From contig JAZROD010000058.1 of assembly GCA_045648505.1 (NCBI GenBank), forward strand, positions 12,685 to 76,684: a stretch of 64,000 nt of DNA, given 5' to 3'. Positions within the stretch are counted from its first letter, which is position 1. The number at the start of each line of letters is the position of its first letter. Below, piece after piece: positions 49,145 through 58,280 of the stretch. The notes below the pieces were generated by a model. The model searched no databases. It saw nothing but the letters and a program-made list of their open reading frames with translations, and was not told where the DNA came from. A program made the translations under genes and the position numbers. This DNA comes from RGIG8700 sp045648505. GTDB taxonomy: Bacteria > Bacillota > Clostridia > RGIG6154.

Positions 49145-52100
49145 ATGAAAAAGATTATTAGCTTAGTTTTGGCTCTTACAATGCTTTGCAGTATGATTGC
49201 AATTCCTGTATCAGCTGAGACAAGTGCAGAAAACAAAATCTGGTTTGACCTTAATGGTAACAGCAGATTTTTCGTAGAAAAAGGTGCGGGTATATTCGAA
49301 AACAGAACTACATACACCGACTACCTTCCTGGTGTAGACTTTGTAGGTTTTGTTGCAGCACCTACGGGTGACTTTGCAACTGACCAGGCAGCAGTAACAA
49401 ACCCAGGTTACGGTGGTTGTATGTTTGTATACACCGTAGACAATAACACAAAAGGCTCACAGTATGCAATGCCTGACTTTACAACAGGTGATGACGGTAA
49501 TTTATACTGGAATATAAATGATGTTGCATATCGTATCAACCCAAATGCAAATGTAATCAAAGTTGTTAAAAATGCTGTTGATACATCTGCTCTTACAGAT
49601 GCAGATATGATTGCAAGATACGAATCTATAAACAAAGAAGCAGTTATCGACGTTAAAGACGGAAATTACAAAAATGTAGGTCTTCTTGTAGGATTAGCAT
49701 CAAATTATAGCAGAACAGCATCTGTAACACTCGTTTATGAGGACACAACAGCAGAAGAAAAAATTGATGTTGCTACATCAGCTTTATCAGCAGATACAAG
49801 CTACCTTACAGGTTACTTCTATCTTCAGAACTTTACTAACACAACTGGTGGCGGATCAAATGCTTCAGGCGGACATGGATTTATTCCTTTTACAATTGAA
49901 ACAGATCCAACAAAGACACTTACTGAAATAAGAATCAAAGACGGAGCAACTACTTCTGTTGCAAACAGCTTTTATGTTGTTTCAGCATGGGGTGTAACAA
50001 GAAGCTTAGACGAATATATTGCTGAACTCAATGAGTTAATAGAAAAAGCAACAACAGTTGAAGAACTTGAAGCTATTGATGTTGAAGCAGTAGAAGAATT
50101 ATTTGGTTGTGTTTTAAATGAACAGAAAGCTATAATCGCAAACAAGATTGCTGAACTTTCAAGAGTTGACACATTAAAGCAGAGGGAAATGTATTATTAT
50201 CCTGTTGAATACAACAGAGATGCTTTCTTCACAGTTGCAGAAGCATTGGAATTCGGTGCATTTGATGCAAGCGGAAATCCATGGCCTACAAAGGATTTGG
50301 CAGGTAATCCACTTGATACAACAGCTCCATGGTTCGGAACAAAAGGTTTAGTAAGATTACTTGGAACAAATCAGAAAAGTGCATCCGGTTTCCTTATTGA
50401 CTCAATTAAAGGTGTTGAAGGTCAGGTAACTGCACAGAGATATACCTCTTCAGCATGTGAAACAATAGGAACTGCAAGCAAAAAGCTTATAATTAACGGA
50501 AATCCAAACTTTGAACTTCAGAGCACAGATGCAAACGGTGCAGAAAACTATATTTATAATGCAAATGGCTTTAAATATAAATTAGGACCTATCGGTGGCA
50601 GTGCTCACAGAACAGCAGATGGCGGATATAACGTTCGTGCATTATTAGAAGGCGAAGTTTATAAATTTGAAAGAGTACAGGATGGCGCACAGAAATTCGG
50701 TATGCTTCTTGCTTCAAAGCAGAACAACGAAGGTACATCATATGCAGCTCTTCAGAAAATAGAAATTACTTACAACGATGGTAAAGCTAAAGAAACAAAG
50801 TATCTTGTTGTAACAAACATGACTCAGGATGACGCTTCTCATACTGCTACAACTTATGACGGAGACAGACTTGGCAGAATTGTTGTTGCAGTTCCAAAGA
50901 CTGTAGACGGTGCAGAAATTGACCACACAACAGGTTCAGTTCTTAAAGCAAATGCAAAAATAGTTTCAGAAAGCAATTCTGAAGAATTAATCGGCAAAGC
51001 AATCACAGTTGAAGATGTTGTATTCCCTGCAGACTTTGTTGTAGGTGAATCAGTTGCTATTGCAGACCTTGGTATCGGCAGAAACTCTGCGGTTACTAAT
51101 GGTAAACGTTATTGCCCGGGTGGATATGCAAACCACTTTGAATTAGATTTCGGTGAAGATGTGACTGCTATTGACTATAAAGGTGGTATCTCATACGGTA
51201 AAACATATCCTGGAGCAATTCTTAACGGTCAGGTTGCATATATTCCTGTAACAATCCCTGGTGCAAGTGAAGATTATCTTTACTATGCTCGTTTCGGCAG
51301 ACCTTGCGGAAACTACATGTACCTTATGGGTGCATCATCTATGGGTGGAGCTTTGGAAGACAGAATTGTTGAAATTGAAGCTCAGTTTGAAGCAGCAGAA
51401 ACAAAAGAAGAAATTATTTCAGCTTACGATGCAATGGAAGCAGTTATTGAAGCAAGTGCAGGTGTAATCCGTGCAGAAGACTTCAATAAAGAAGTAGCTG
51501 CAGTTAAACTTACTGCACACATCAAAGCAGATATCGAAGCAGCAAAATCTTCAGCAGATATTGAAGCAATCAGAACAGAAATTGCAAAATATCTTACAGC
51601 ATACGGAAACGATACAAAAGAATTAGAAGATGCGATAAAAGAAAAGCTTGTAGCAATAGAAAGATTTGAAGAACTTTCAAAGGGCGACAAGTATGAATTA
51701 GCTGATATCGACTGGGATTATGTTGACAATTCACAGTATTTAATCAATGCATTTGAAATGTCATCAGTTCTTTCAATCGAAAGCACAACAGATTACTATG
51801 CATCAATCAGCGGTCAGTCATATATCAACACAAAGAGCACATACGAACACATTACAATCGCTGAAGCTCTTGCAAAAGAAGAGGCAGAAACAGACGGCGA
51901 CAGTGTTAAAAACTACACAGGTAGCAGTATCGGATATTCATTCTATCCAACAGATAAAATCCAGGCTAAAACAGGTACATTCCCTGCAGCAGATGGAAAA
52001 TACTACATCACAGCACCAAGTGGAGCTAAATTTGAAATCAAAGGTGTAACAAACGAAGTTGGAGCAAACGGCAACAACGCAGGTTACTTAACTTTTGACG

Positions 52101-54586
52101 AAACAAACAAAGAAAATGGCGGAAGCATTTATAAAGTAGACTTTGACGGTAAAACACCTTACAACAAAGTAAACCTTCTTGTTACAGGTGTATCTGAACC
52201 GGTTTGGAATGGTTCACCAAGACAGAACTCTGTAGCTCAGGCTAATATTTACTATGCAGACGGAAGCTCAGAAAGTCAGATTATCCTTATTCCTTCACTT
52301 TGGGGCTATGTTCCAACAATTGCAGGAAAGCTTAAAACTCAGGACAAAGTTACAGGTTTAAATACTAAACATCCTTATGTTGATGCAAATTCAACAGTTC
52401 TCGCTCTCTGTAGCTCAGACAAATTTAACTGGGTTCCTTCAAATGTAGATGCAGAAGTATTTGACCTCGGCTCATACATGACAACTACATTTACAAACAC
52501 AGCTGAAGAAAGACATACTTTCAAAGAAATGACAAACCGCGCAGGTACACTTGCATCAGTTAGCGTAGATACAAAGGGTAAAGCAGTAGATTATGTTGAA
52601 ATCGCTCCTGCAGAAGTTGATGTTTTAGAAGCAGCAGGCGCTTTCAGTGCAGCTACAAACAATGACTCACATGTATATTGGCTCCCAATTGCAAATGAAG
52701 ATGTTTTAGAGCTTGTTGGCGAAGATAAAGCAGGAGTTCTTGGGGATCCTAAAAAAGAAAATCATCAAATTTATTTAGATGCAAAGGTTTCAGAATGTGA
52801 TTTCTATCTCAAGGTTCAGAGAAATGCTGCATATAGCGGTAGAGGCACAATGGCTGTTCTCTTCGCAGCAAATGCAGAAAAGAAATATGAAAACCTTTTA
52901 GCTTATATTGAAGAAGCAACAGCTGCTATGGAAAGTGTTTCTGAAAATTCAAAACTTGAAGAAGTATTTGCAGCTAATGAAATTTACGAAAACGCATTAG
53001 CACAGGAAGGCATCAATGCAACTGATTTTGATGCAAACCTTGTTGCAAAATTCAATGCACTTATTAATACAGTAAAAGAAAAAACAGATGTTAAGGGTGT
53101 TCTCGAAGTTAAATACTTTGAAAATGCAGCAACAACAGTTGATGTTAAGCTCACAAACCTTGCAGAACTTGAAGGCAAGAACTTCGCAGTTCTTCTTACA
53201 TACCTCAATGAAGATGGCAAAGTTGTAGGTTCAAAAACATTCACAGGCGTAAGCACAGCTGCAAAAGAACAGACAGTTACATTTGAAGACGAAAACGCTC
53301 CTGCAGGCGCAGTTGAAGTTAAAGCATATCTCTGGAAAGCTCTTGGTTCACTTAAACCACTTGGCGAAGCAGTAGTTGCTAAAAAATCAAGCTATGCAGT
53401 AGACAGATTCTTCGACATTGAAGAAGGCAAATTCAAAGAAGATGCAACAGGCGATCTTAACATTTTATTCCTTGGCGATTCATTAACAGAAGGTAGCTCA
53501 ACTTATGAAATCGACGGTGAAAATGCAGACAGACCTGACCACTGGACAAATGTTATCGCTATGTATATGAAGGACCAGCTTCCTTCTATGAAAGTTAATG
53601 TATTAAATGGTGGTATCGGTGGTACAACAACATCATTCCAGTCACCAATTTTAGACGGATATGCATTAACTTGCGAACCTGACATTGTTTTCATTCAGAA
53701 TGTTAACAACTACAACTCTTCTTCAACAAAATCTGCTGTTGAATCAGTTGAAGCAATAGTAAGAAGCCTCTTAAAGCTTGAAAAGGTTCCAACAATTATT
53801 TACTATCATGCATACAGCCCATACACACCGGAAGACCCAGATGTTACATACCCTGTAACTGTTCAGACAAACAGACCAAATGAAGTTCAGGAAAAACACA
53901 GAGATGACATTGATGCACTTCTTGCTGAGTATAATATTGCATCACTTGACTATATCACATATTTCCGTGATTTAACAAAAGACTGCACAGATGAAATTAT
54001 GACAGATTACTACAATGCAAACAATGTTCATCCAAAAACTGCAGGTTACAAATTAATGGGAGATTATGCAACAGCAGAATTCTTCATTGATGCAAGCGCT
54101 TTCTTCAAGAGAAACGTTTTAAAAGCAGAAGCAAACTCTGCAACAGCAGATGATGTTTACAAAGTAACATATCCAAACGATTCAAGATTTACATACAAAA
54201 ACTTCAACATTATTGGTGAAGCAGATGCAGCTGCAAATGACATCAATAAACGTCAGTATGCATTCCCATTCAAAGGTAATGTTGCACAGGCAAGAGTTGG
54301 TGGTGCAGAAATCGAATTTACAACAACTGCGAAAGAAATTTCAATTTACTATGTAAATCCAACAAGCAAATACAGAACAAATAAAGTTAAGATTTATGTT
54401 GACGGCGAATTTGTAAGAGACGGCGCAGGAGCAAATCCATATGCAAGTAACTACGACAACATCAAAATCCAAAATCTTGATGGAAACAAGCACACAATCA
54501 AGCTTGTAACAGACGCCCCATCTCAGCACGAATCAGGTTCAACACTTGATATCTTCAACTTTATGTTCCTTGCTGAAAAACAGTAA
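49145..54586 (+). CDS. Very large secreted modular protein with C-terminal SGNH hydrolase-like domain
   Basis: 1813 residues. Signal peptide (1-24). Three beta-rich units of related layout (about 25-285, 345-750, 880-1250) are separated by helical spacers ('DEYIAELNELIEKATTVEEL', 'EDRIVEIEAQFEAAETKEEI', 'ENLLAYIEEATAAMESVSEN'), as in multi-module carbohydrate-binding proteins. A fibronectin-like domain (about 1330-1420) leads to the SGNH domain (about 1430-1640): 'LFLGDSLTEGSS' (Ser) and 'NGGIGGTTT' (Gly) are present, but block III reads 'QNVNNYN' and block V 'ANNVHP' with Asn where Asp is expected. A last beta domain ends the chain. No SLH or sortase signal is seen. Possibly an esterase with altered triad, or a binding protein. 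Confidence 0.8.
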   Translation: MKKIISLVLALTMLCSMIAIPVSAETSAENKIWFDLNGNSRFFVEKGAGIFENRTTYTDYLPGVDFVGFVAAPTGDFATDQAAVTNPGYGGCMFVYTVDNNTKGSQYAMPDFTTGDDGNLYWNINDVAYRINPNANVIKVVKNAVDTSALTDADMIARYESINKEAVIDVKDGNYKNVGLLVGLASNYSRTASVTLVYEDTTAEEKIDVATSALSADTSYLTGYFYLQNFTNTTGGGSNASGGHGFIPFTIETDPTKTLTEIRIKDGATTSVANSFYVVSAWGVTRSLDEYIAELNELIEKATTVEELEAIDVEAVEELFGCVLNEQKAIIANKIAELSRVDTLKQREMYYYPVEYNRDAFFTVAEALEFGAFDASGNPWPTKDLAGNPLDTTAPWFGTKGLVRLLGTNQKSASGFLIDSIKGVEGQVTAQRYTSSACETIGTASKKLIINGNPNFELQSTDANGAENYIYNANGFKYKLGPIGGSAHRTADGGYNVRALLEGEVYKFERVQDGAQKFGMLLASKQNNEGTSYAALQKIEITYNDGKAKETKYLVVTNMTQDDASHTATTYDGDRLGRIVVAVPKTVDGAEIDHTTGSVLKANAKIVSESNSEELIGKAITVEDVVFPADFVVGESVAIADLGIGRNSAVTNGKRYCPGGYANHFELDFGEDVTAIDYKGGISYGKTYPGAILNGQVAYIPVTIPGASEDYLYYARFGRPCGNYMYLMGASSMGGALEDRIVEIEAQFEAAETKEEIISAYDAMEAVIEASAGVIRAEDFNKEVAAVKLTAHIKADIEAAKSSADIEAIRTEIAKYLTAYGNDTKELEDAIKEKLVAIERFEELSKGDKYELADIDWDYVDNSQYLINAFEMSSVLSIESTTDYYASISGQSYINTKSTYEHITIAEALAKEEAETDGDSVKNYTGSSIGYSFYPTDKIQAKTGTFPAADGKYYITAPSGAKFEIKGVTNEVGANGNNAGYLTFDETNKENGGSIYKVDFDGKTPYNKVNLLVTGVSEPVWNGSPRQNSVAQANIYYADGSSESQIILIPSLWGYVPTIAGKLKTQDKVTGLNTKHPYVDANSTVLALCSSDKFNWVPSNVDAEVFDLGSYMTTTFTNTAEERHTFKEMTNRAGTLASVSVDTKGKAVDYVEIAPAEVDVLEAAGAFSAATNNDSHVYWLPIANEDVLELVGEDKAGVLGDPKKENHQIYLDAKVSECDFYLKVQRNAAYSGRGTMAVLFAANAEKKYENLLAYIEEATAAMESVSENSKLEEVFAANEIYENALAQEGINATDFDANLVAKFNALINTVKEKTDVKGVLEVKYFENAATTVDVKLTNLAELEGKNFAVLLTYLNEDGKVVGSKTFTGVSTAAKEQTVTFEDENAPAGAVEVKAYLWKALGSLKPLGEAVVAKKSSYAVDRFFDIEEGKFKEDATGDLNILFLGDSLTEGSSTYEIDGENADRPDHWTNVIAMYMKDQLPSMKVNVLNGGIGGTTTSFQSPILDGYALTCEPDIVFIQNVNNYNSSSTKSAVESVEAIVRSLLKLEKVPTIIYYHAYSPYTPEDPDVTYPVTVQTNRPNEVQEKHRDDIDALLAEYNIASLDYITYFRDLTKDCTDEIMTDYYNANNVHPKTAGYKLMGDYATAEFFIDASAFFKRNVLKAEANSATADDVYKVTYPNDSRFTYKNFNIIGEADAAANDINKRQYAFPFKGNVAQARVGGAEIEFTTTAKEISIYYVNPTSKYRTNKVKIYVDGEFVRDGAGANPYASNYDNIKIQNLDGNKHTIKLVTDAPSQHESGSTLDIFNFMFLAEKQ

Positions 54587-54595
54587 TAAAATCAA

Positions 54596-54632
54596 AGAGT
54601 GTTTAAAACAGTGTTTTAAACACTCTTTTTTT
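54596..54632 (+). terminator. Terminator of the 1813-residue gene
   Basis: Fourteen-base perfect stem AGAGTGTTTAAAAC / GTTTTAAACACTCT with a 3-base loop, then a run of seven T. Confidence 0.93.
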
Positions 54633-54643
54633 GTGTGTATTGC

Positions 54644-54672
54644 TTGACATAATTGGTGCAAGATGGTATCAT
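54644..54672 (+). promoter_or_regulatory. Promoter of the tandem serine hydrolases
   Basis: TTGACA at 54644-54649, 17-base spacer, TATCAT at 54667-54672. Confidence 0.7.
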
Positions 54673-54716
54673 ATAAATAAGTAATAACATTTTATTTTTA
54701 TAAGGAGTGGACGGAT

Positions 54717-56186
54717 ATGTTTACAACTGTAACACCTGAAAGTGTGGGTATTTCTTCCGAGAAAGTTCTTGATTTTTACAAGTTTTTAGACGACCACGGT
54801 TTTCAGACTCACGATTTGATTATGGCAAAAGGAGATAAAATCTTCACAGAAGGCTACTGGGCGCCATTTCACAAAGATTTTCAGCACAGAATGTACTCTG
54901 TTTCAAAAAGCTTTGTTGGTATTGCAGTAGGTCTTGCAGAGCAGGAGGGTCTTTTATCTCTTGACGATAAATTATTAAAATATTTCCCCGAATATGAAAA
55001 GGACGCACATCCTTTCTTAAAGGAGCAGACCTTAAGGGATATGCTTAAAATGAGCACATCAAGAATATGCAATATAAATTGGTTTGCGTCAGGCACAAAT
55101 GACAGATGTGATACATATTTTCAGGCAAAATGCGACAAGGTTTCAGGCTCTTTCTTTGATTACGACAGCCCTGGTTCATTTATGTTAAACAGCGTTGTTG
55201 AAAAGGTAACAGGAATGCCGTTCCTTGAATATTTATATGAAAAAGCATTAAAATATGCAGGTTTTTCTGAAAAGGCTTACTGCTTGAAATGCCCGGGAGG
55301 ACACTCATTCGGTGATTCCGGTGTTATGTGTACTGCAAGAGACCTTTTGACCTTTGCAAGATTTGTAATGGATAAGGGTAATATTGACGGCAAAAATTAT
55401 GTGAACGAAGAATATATAACACAGGCGGTTAAAAAGCAATGCTCAAACAACACCTTTGGCTTTGAATACGCACATTTAAAGGGCTATGGCTATCAGATAT
55501 GGAAAATGCCAAGAGACGGCTTTGCGTTTATCGGTATGGGTGACCAATTTGCAGTTTGCGACCCTGAAACAGACTTTATCTTCATTATAAACTCGGATAA
55601 TCAGGGCGAGCCTCATGCAAGACCTTTCATCTTTGATGAAATTTACAGAAGCATTGTTCCAAACCTGGGCGAACCTCTCCCTGAAAACGAAAAGGCACAT
55701 AAAGAGCTTCTTGATTATGTTTCAAACCTTAAGCTCTATTCTTTAAGAAACGGCGAAAAGACAACTAAAACAGCCGACGAGATTAACGGCGTTACATACA
55801 AGCTTGAAGAAAACCAAATGGGAATTGAATGGATAAGATTTGAATTTGAGGGCGAAAAAGGAAAAATGTTCTGGAAAAATGCTCAGGGCGAAAAGGAACT
55901 GCCTTTTGGTATGGGATACAACGAATTTGCAAAATTCCCACAGAGCGGCTACAGCGATTTAGTTGCAACAATTCCTGTTGAAGGTCATATGTATGACTGT
56001 GCAACATCTGCTATCTGGGACGATGAAATGAAGCTTATTCTCAAAACACAGATTATTGACAAATACTTCGGCAGACTTTCAATGACTTTTGCATTTAAAG
56101 ATGGCTATATTATGGCAAGATTCAACAAAACTGCAGAAGCATTCCTTGATGAATATATGGGCCACGCATACGGAAAGAGGGTATAA
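54717..56186 (+). CDS. Serine hydrolase of the beta-lactamase/class C family (paralog 1)
   Basis: 489 residues, no signal peptide, so cytoplasmic. The N-terminal two thirds is a class C-like fold: SxxK as SVSK (near 62, 'RMYSVSKSFVGIAVGLAEQEG'), Tyr motif 'FDYDSPGSFM' (near 148), 'GGHSFGDSGVMCTARDLLTFARF'. A C-terminal beta region (about 345-489, 'NGVTYKLEENQMGIEWIRFEFEG') is of the DUF3471-like kind. Such proteins are esterases or peptidases more often than true lactamases. Overlapping 3' context: paralog 2 begins 1 base after its stop. Confidence 0.85.
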   Translation: MFTTVTPESVGISSEKVLDFYKFLDDHGFQTHDLIMAKGDKIFTEGYWAPFHKDFQHRMYSVSKSFVGIAVGLAEQEGLLSLDDKLLKYFPEYEKDAHPFLKEQTLRDMLKMSTSRICNINWFASGTNDRCDTYFQAKCDKVSGSFFDYDSPGSFMLNSVVEKVTGMPFLEYLYEKALKYAGFSEKAYCLKCPGGHSFGDSGVMCTARDLLTFARFVMDKGNIDGKNYVNEEYITQAVKKQCSNNTFGFEYAHLKGYGYQIWKMPRDGFAFIGMGDQFAVCDPETDFIFIINSDNQGEPHARPFIFDEIYRSIVPNLGEPLPENEKAHKELLDYVSNLKLYSLRNGEKTTKTADEINGVTYKLEENQMGIEWIRFEFEGEKGKMFWKNAQGEKELPFGMGYNEFAKFPQSGYSDLVATIPVEGHMYDCATSAIWDDEMKLILKTQIIDKYFGRLSMTFAFKDGYIMARFNKTAEAFLDEYMGHAYGKRV

Positions 56187-56187
56187 A

Positions 56188-57657
56188 ATGTTTAAAACAA
56201 TAACACCTGAAAAAGCAGGAATTTCATCTGCAAAAGTTTTAGAATTTTATAAACATTTAGAAAAAATGGATTTGTCTACCCATTCTGTAATTATGGCAAA
56301 GGGTGACAGCATTTTTTCAGAAGTATACTGGGCACCATTTAACAAAGACTTCAAGCACAGAATGTATTCTGTTTCAAAAAGCTTTGTTGGTATTGCAGTT
56401 GGTCTTGCAGAGCAGGAAGGTCTTTTATCACTTGATGATAAGTTTATAAAATATTTTCCCGAATATGAAGATATGGCAGACGAGCTCTTAAAAGAACAGA
56501 CAATCCGTGATATGCTTTCAATGCGCACTGTTCACAGATGGGGCGGAGAAAACTGGGTTACAGCTGGAAGAGCAGACAGATGTGAGAGTTATTTTGTAAA
56601 AAAGAGTGAAAAGGTTCCGGGGATTTTCTATGACTATGACAGCTCAGGCTCTTTTATGCTTGGTGCAATAGTTGAAAGAGTAACGGGCAAGATGTTTCTT
56701 GATTATTTAAGAGAAAAGGCTCTTAAATATGCAGGCTTTTCTGATGGTGCTTATTGCCTTAAATGTCCGGGGGGGCATTCCTGGAGTGACTCTGCTATTA
56801 TATGCACAGCAAGAGACCTTTTAACCTTTGCGAAATTTGTTATGGACAAAGGTTATATTGATGGTAAAAACTACATAAACGAAGAATATATGACAAAAGC
56901 AGTATCAAAGGTTTGTTCAAATTATTCTACCGTTGGCACAACTTATACCACAGAAGGCTATGGCTATCAGATATGGAGATTGCCTGAAAATGGATTTTTG
57001 TTTAACGGTATGGGTGCACAGTTTGCGGTTTGTATGCCTGATAAAGATTTCATTTTCATCATAAATTCTGATGAGCAGGGCGATGCCGAAGGAAAGAAAA
57101 AAATCTTTGATGGAGTTTTCAATATTTTATTGCCAAATCTCGGTGAAGAACTTCCTGAAAATGAAAAGGCTTATAAAGAGCTTGAAGCTTACACAAGTGA
57201 GTTAAAGCTTAACTGTCTTAAAGGTGGAAACACAAGCAAAACTGCAGATAAAATCAACGGTGTTAAATATGTTCTTGAAGAAAACCCAATGGGCATTAAG
57301 TGGGTTAAGTTTGAATTTGATGGCGAAAAAGGTAAAATCTTCTGGGAAAATGAGCAAGGCGAAAAAGAACTGCCATTTGGTATGGGATATAATGAATTTG
57401 CAAAATTCCCACAGACGGGTTATAGCGATATGATTGGTACAATTCCATGCGAGGGCAATATGTACGATGTAGCAACCTCTGCAAAATGGGATGACGAAAT
57501 CAAGCTTGTCATCAAGGCACAGATTATTGACAAATATTTTGGCAGACTTGCAATGTCTTTTGCCTTTAACGATGAATATATTGTTGTCAGAATGGACAAA
57601 ACCGCAGAAGCGTTCCTTGAAGAATATAACGGAACTACCTATGGCAAAAAAGAATAA
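56188..57657 (+). CDS. Serine hydrolase of the beta-lactamase/class C family (paralog 2)
   Basis: 489 residues, same length and order as the preceding gene, with long identical stretches such as 'HRMYSVSKSFVGIAVGLAEQ' and 'GEKELPFGMGYNEFAKFPQ'. SVSK and 'YDYDSSGSFM' keep the catalytic pattern. Start ATG at 56188 behind GAAAGAGGG; the frame runs back into paralog 1 to 56089. A tandem duplication with moderate divergence, for example in the loop around 'MRTVHRWGGENWVTAGRADR', suggests different substrates. Confidence 0.85.
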   Translation: MFKTITPEKAGISSAKVLEFYKHLEKMDLSTHSVIMAKGDSIFSEVYWAPFNKDFKHRMYSVSKSFVGIAVGLAEQEGLLSLDDKFIKYFPEYEDMADELLKEQTIRDMLSMRTVHRWGGENWVTAGRADRCESYFVKKSEKVPGIFYDYDSSGSFMLGAIVERVTGKMFLDYLREKALKYAGFSDGAYCLKCPGGHSWSDSAIICTARDLLTFAKFVMDKGYIDGKNYINEEYMTKAVSKVCSNYSTVGTTYTTEGYGYQIWRLPENGFLFNGMGAQFAVCMPDKDFIFIINSDEQGDAEGKKKIFDGVFNILLPNLGEELPENEKAYKELEAYTSELKLNCLKGGNTSKTADKINGVKYVLEENPMGIKWVKFEFDGEKGKIFWENEQGEKELPFGMGYNEFAKFPQTGYSDMIGTIPCEGNMYDVATSAKWDDEIKLVIKAQIIDKYFGRLAMSFAFNDEYIVVRMDKTAEAFLEEYNGTTYGKKE

Positions 57658-57660
57658 TAA

Positions 57661-57688
57661 AACGGCGAACATTGTTCGCCGTTTTTGT
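57661..57688 (+). terminator. Terminator of the serine hydrolase pair
   Basis: Stem AACGGCGAAC / GTTCGCCGTT with a 3-4 base loop and TTTTTG; it separates the pair from the convergent mntP gene. Confidence 0.9.
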
Positions 57689-57691
57689 TGT

Positions 57692-58279
57692 TTAAAATAT
57701 TCCTGTAAGGAAGATTTCAAGTCCTATAATTATAAGAATTATTCCACCAAAAAGGTTTGCCTTTCCGCAGAATTTCATTCCTACTTTCTTGCCGAGAATA
57801 ACACCAAACACACAAATTACAAAGGTTACAACTGCAATGATAAGTGCACAGATAAGCGCCTCTAAAAGTGTGTGACTTGCAATTGTAAAGCCAACAGATA
57901 AGGCGTCAATTGATGTTGCAATTCCCTGCACCATAAGAGCACCGATTTTGATTGCTTCGCCTCCGCATTCACAACTGCAGGAAGGGTCTTTCTCTCTGCC
58001 TTCTTTAATCATATTAAAACCGATGTATGTAAGAAGGATAAGTGCTATCCACGGAATAAAGCTTTCAAAGGCTTTGAATTTTTCCACGATTGTGTGAACA
58101 CATACCCATCCTATCATTGGCATAAGTGCCTGAAAAATTGCAAATACAAGGGCAATGCCGATTATTTTGTTTTTTCTCATACAGGGCTCATTAAGGCCGT
58201 TTGCAACAGATACCGAAAAGGCATCCATTGCAAGACCTGCACCCAAAAGAATACTGTTTACGAAAAACATAAAGTCCAT
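57692..58279 (-). CDS. mntP: Manganese efflux pump MntP family
   Basis: 195 residues with six hydrophobic segments. The two half-repeats carry the family signatures 'GLAMDAFSVSVANGL' (near 15) and 'GIATSIDALSVGFTIA' (near 120), whose Asp residues are needed for Mn2+ export. The loop between the halves contains a Cys-rich insert 'DPSCSCECGGEA', which is not usual in the family as I know it. It lies 1 base downstream of nadE. Confidence 0.88.
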   Translation of the reverse strand: MDFMFFVNSILLGAGLAMDAFSVSVANGLNEPCMRKNKIIGIALVFAIFQALMPMIGWVCVHTIVEKFKAFESFIPWIALILLTYIGFNMIKEGREKDPSCSCECGGEAIKIGALMVQGIATSIDALSVGFTIASHTLLEALICALIIAVVTFVICVFGVILGKKVGMKFCGKANLFGGIILIIIGLEIFLTGIF

Positions 58280-58280
58280 T

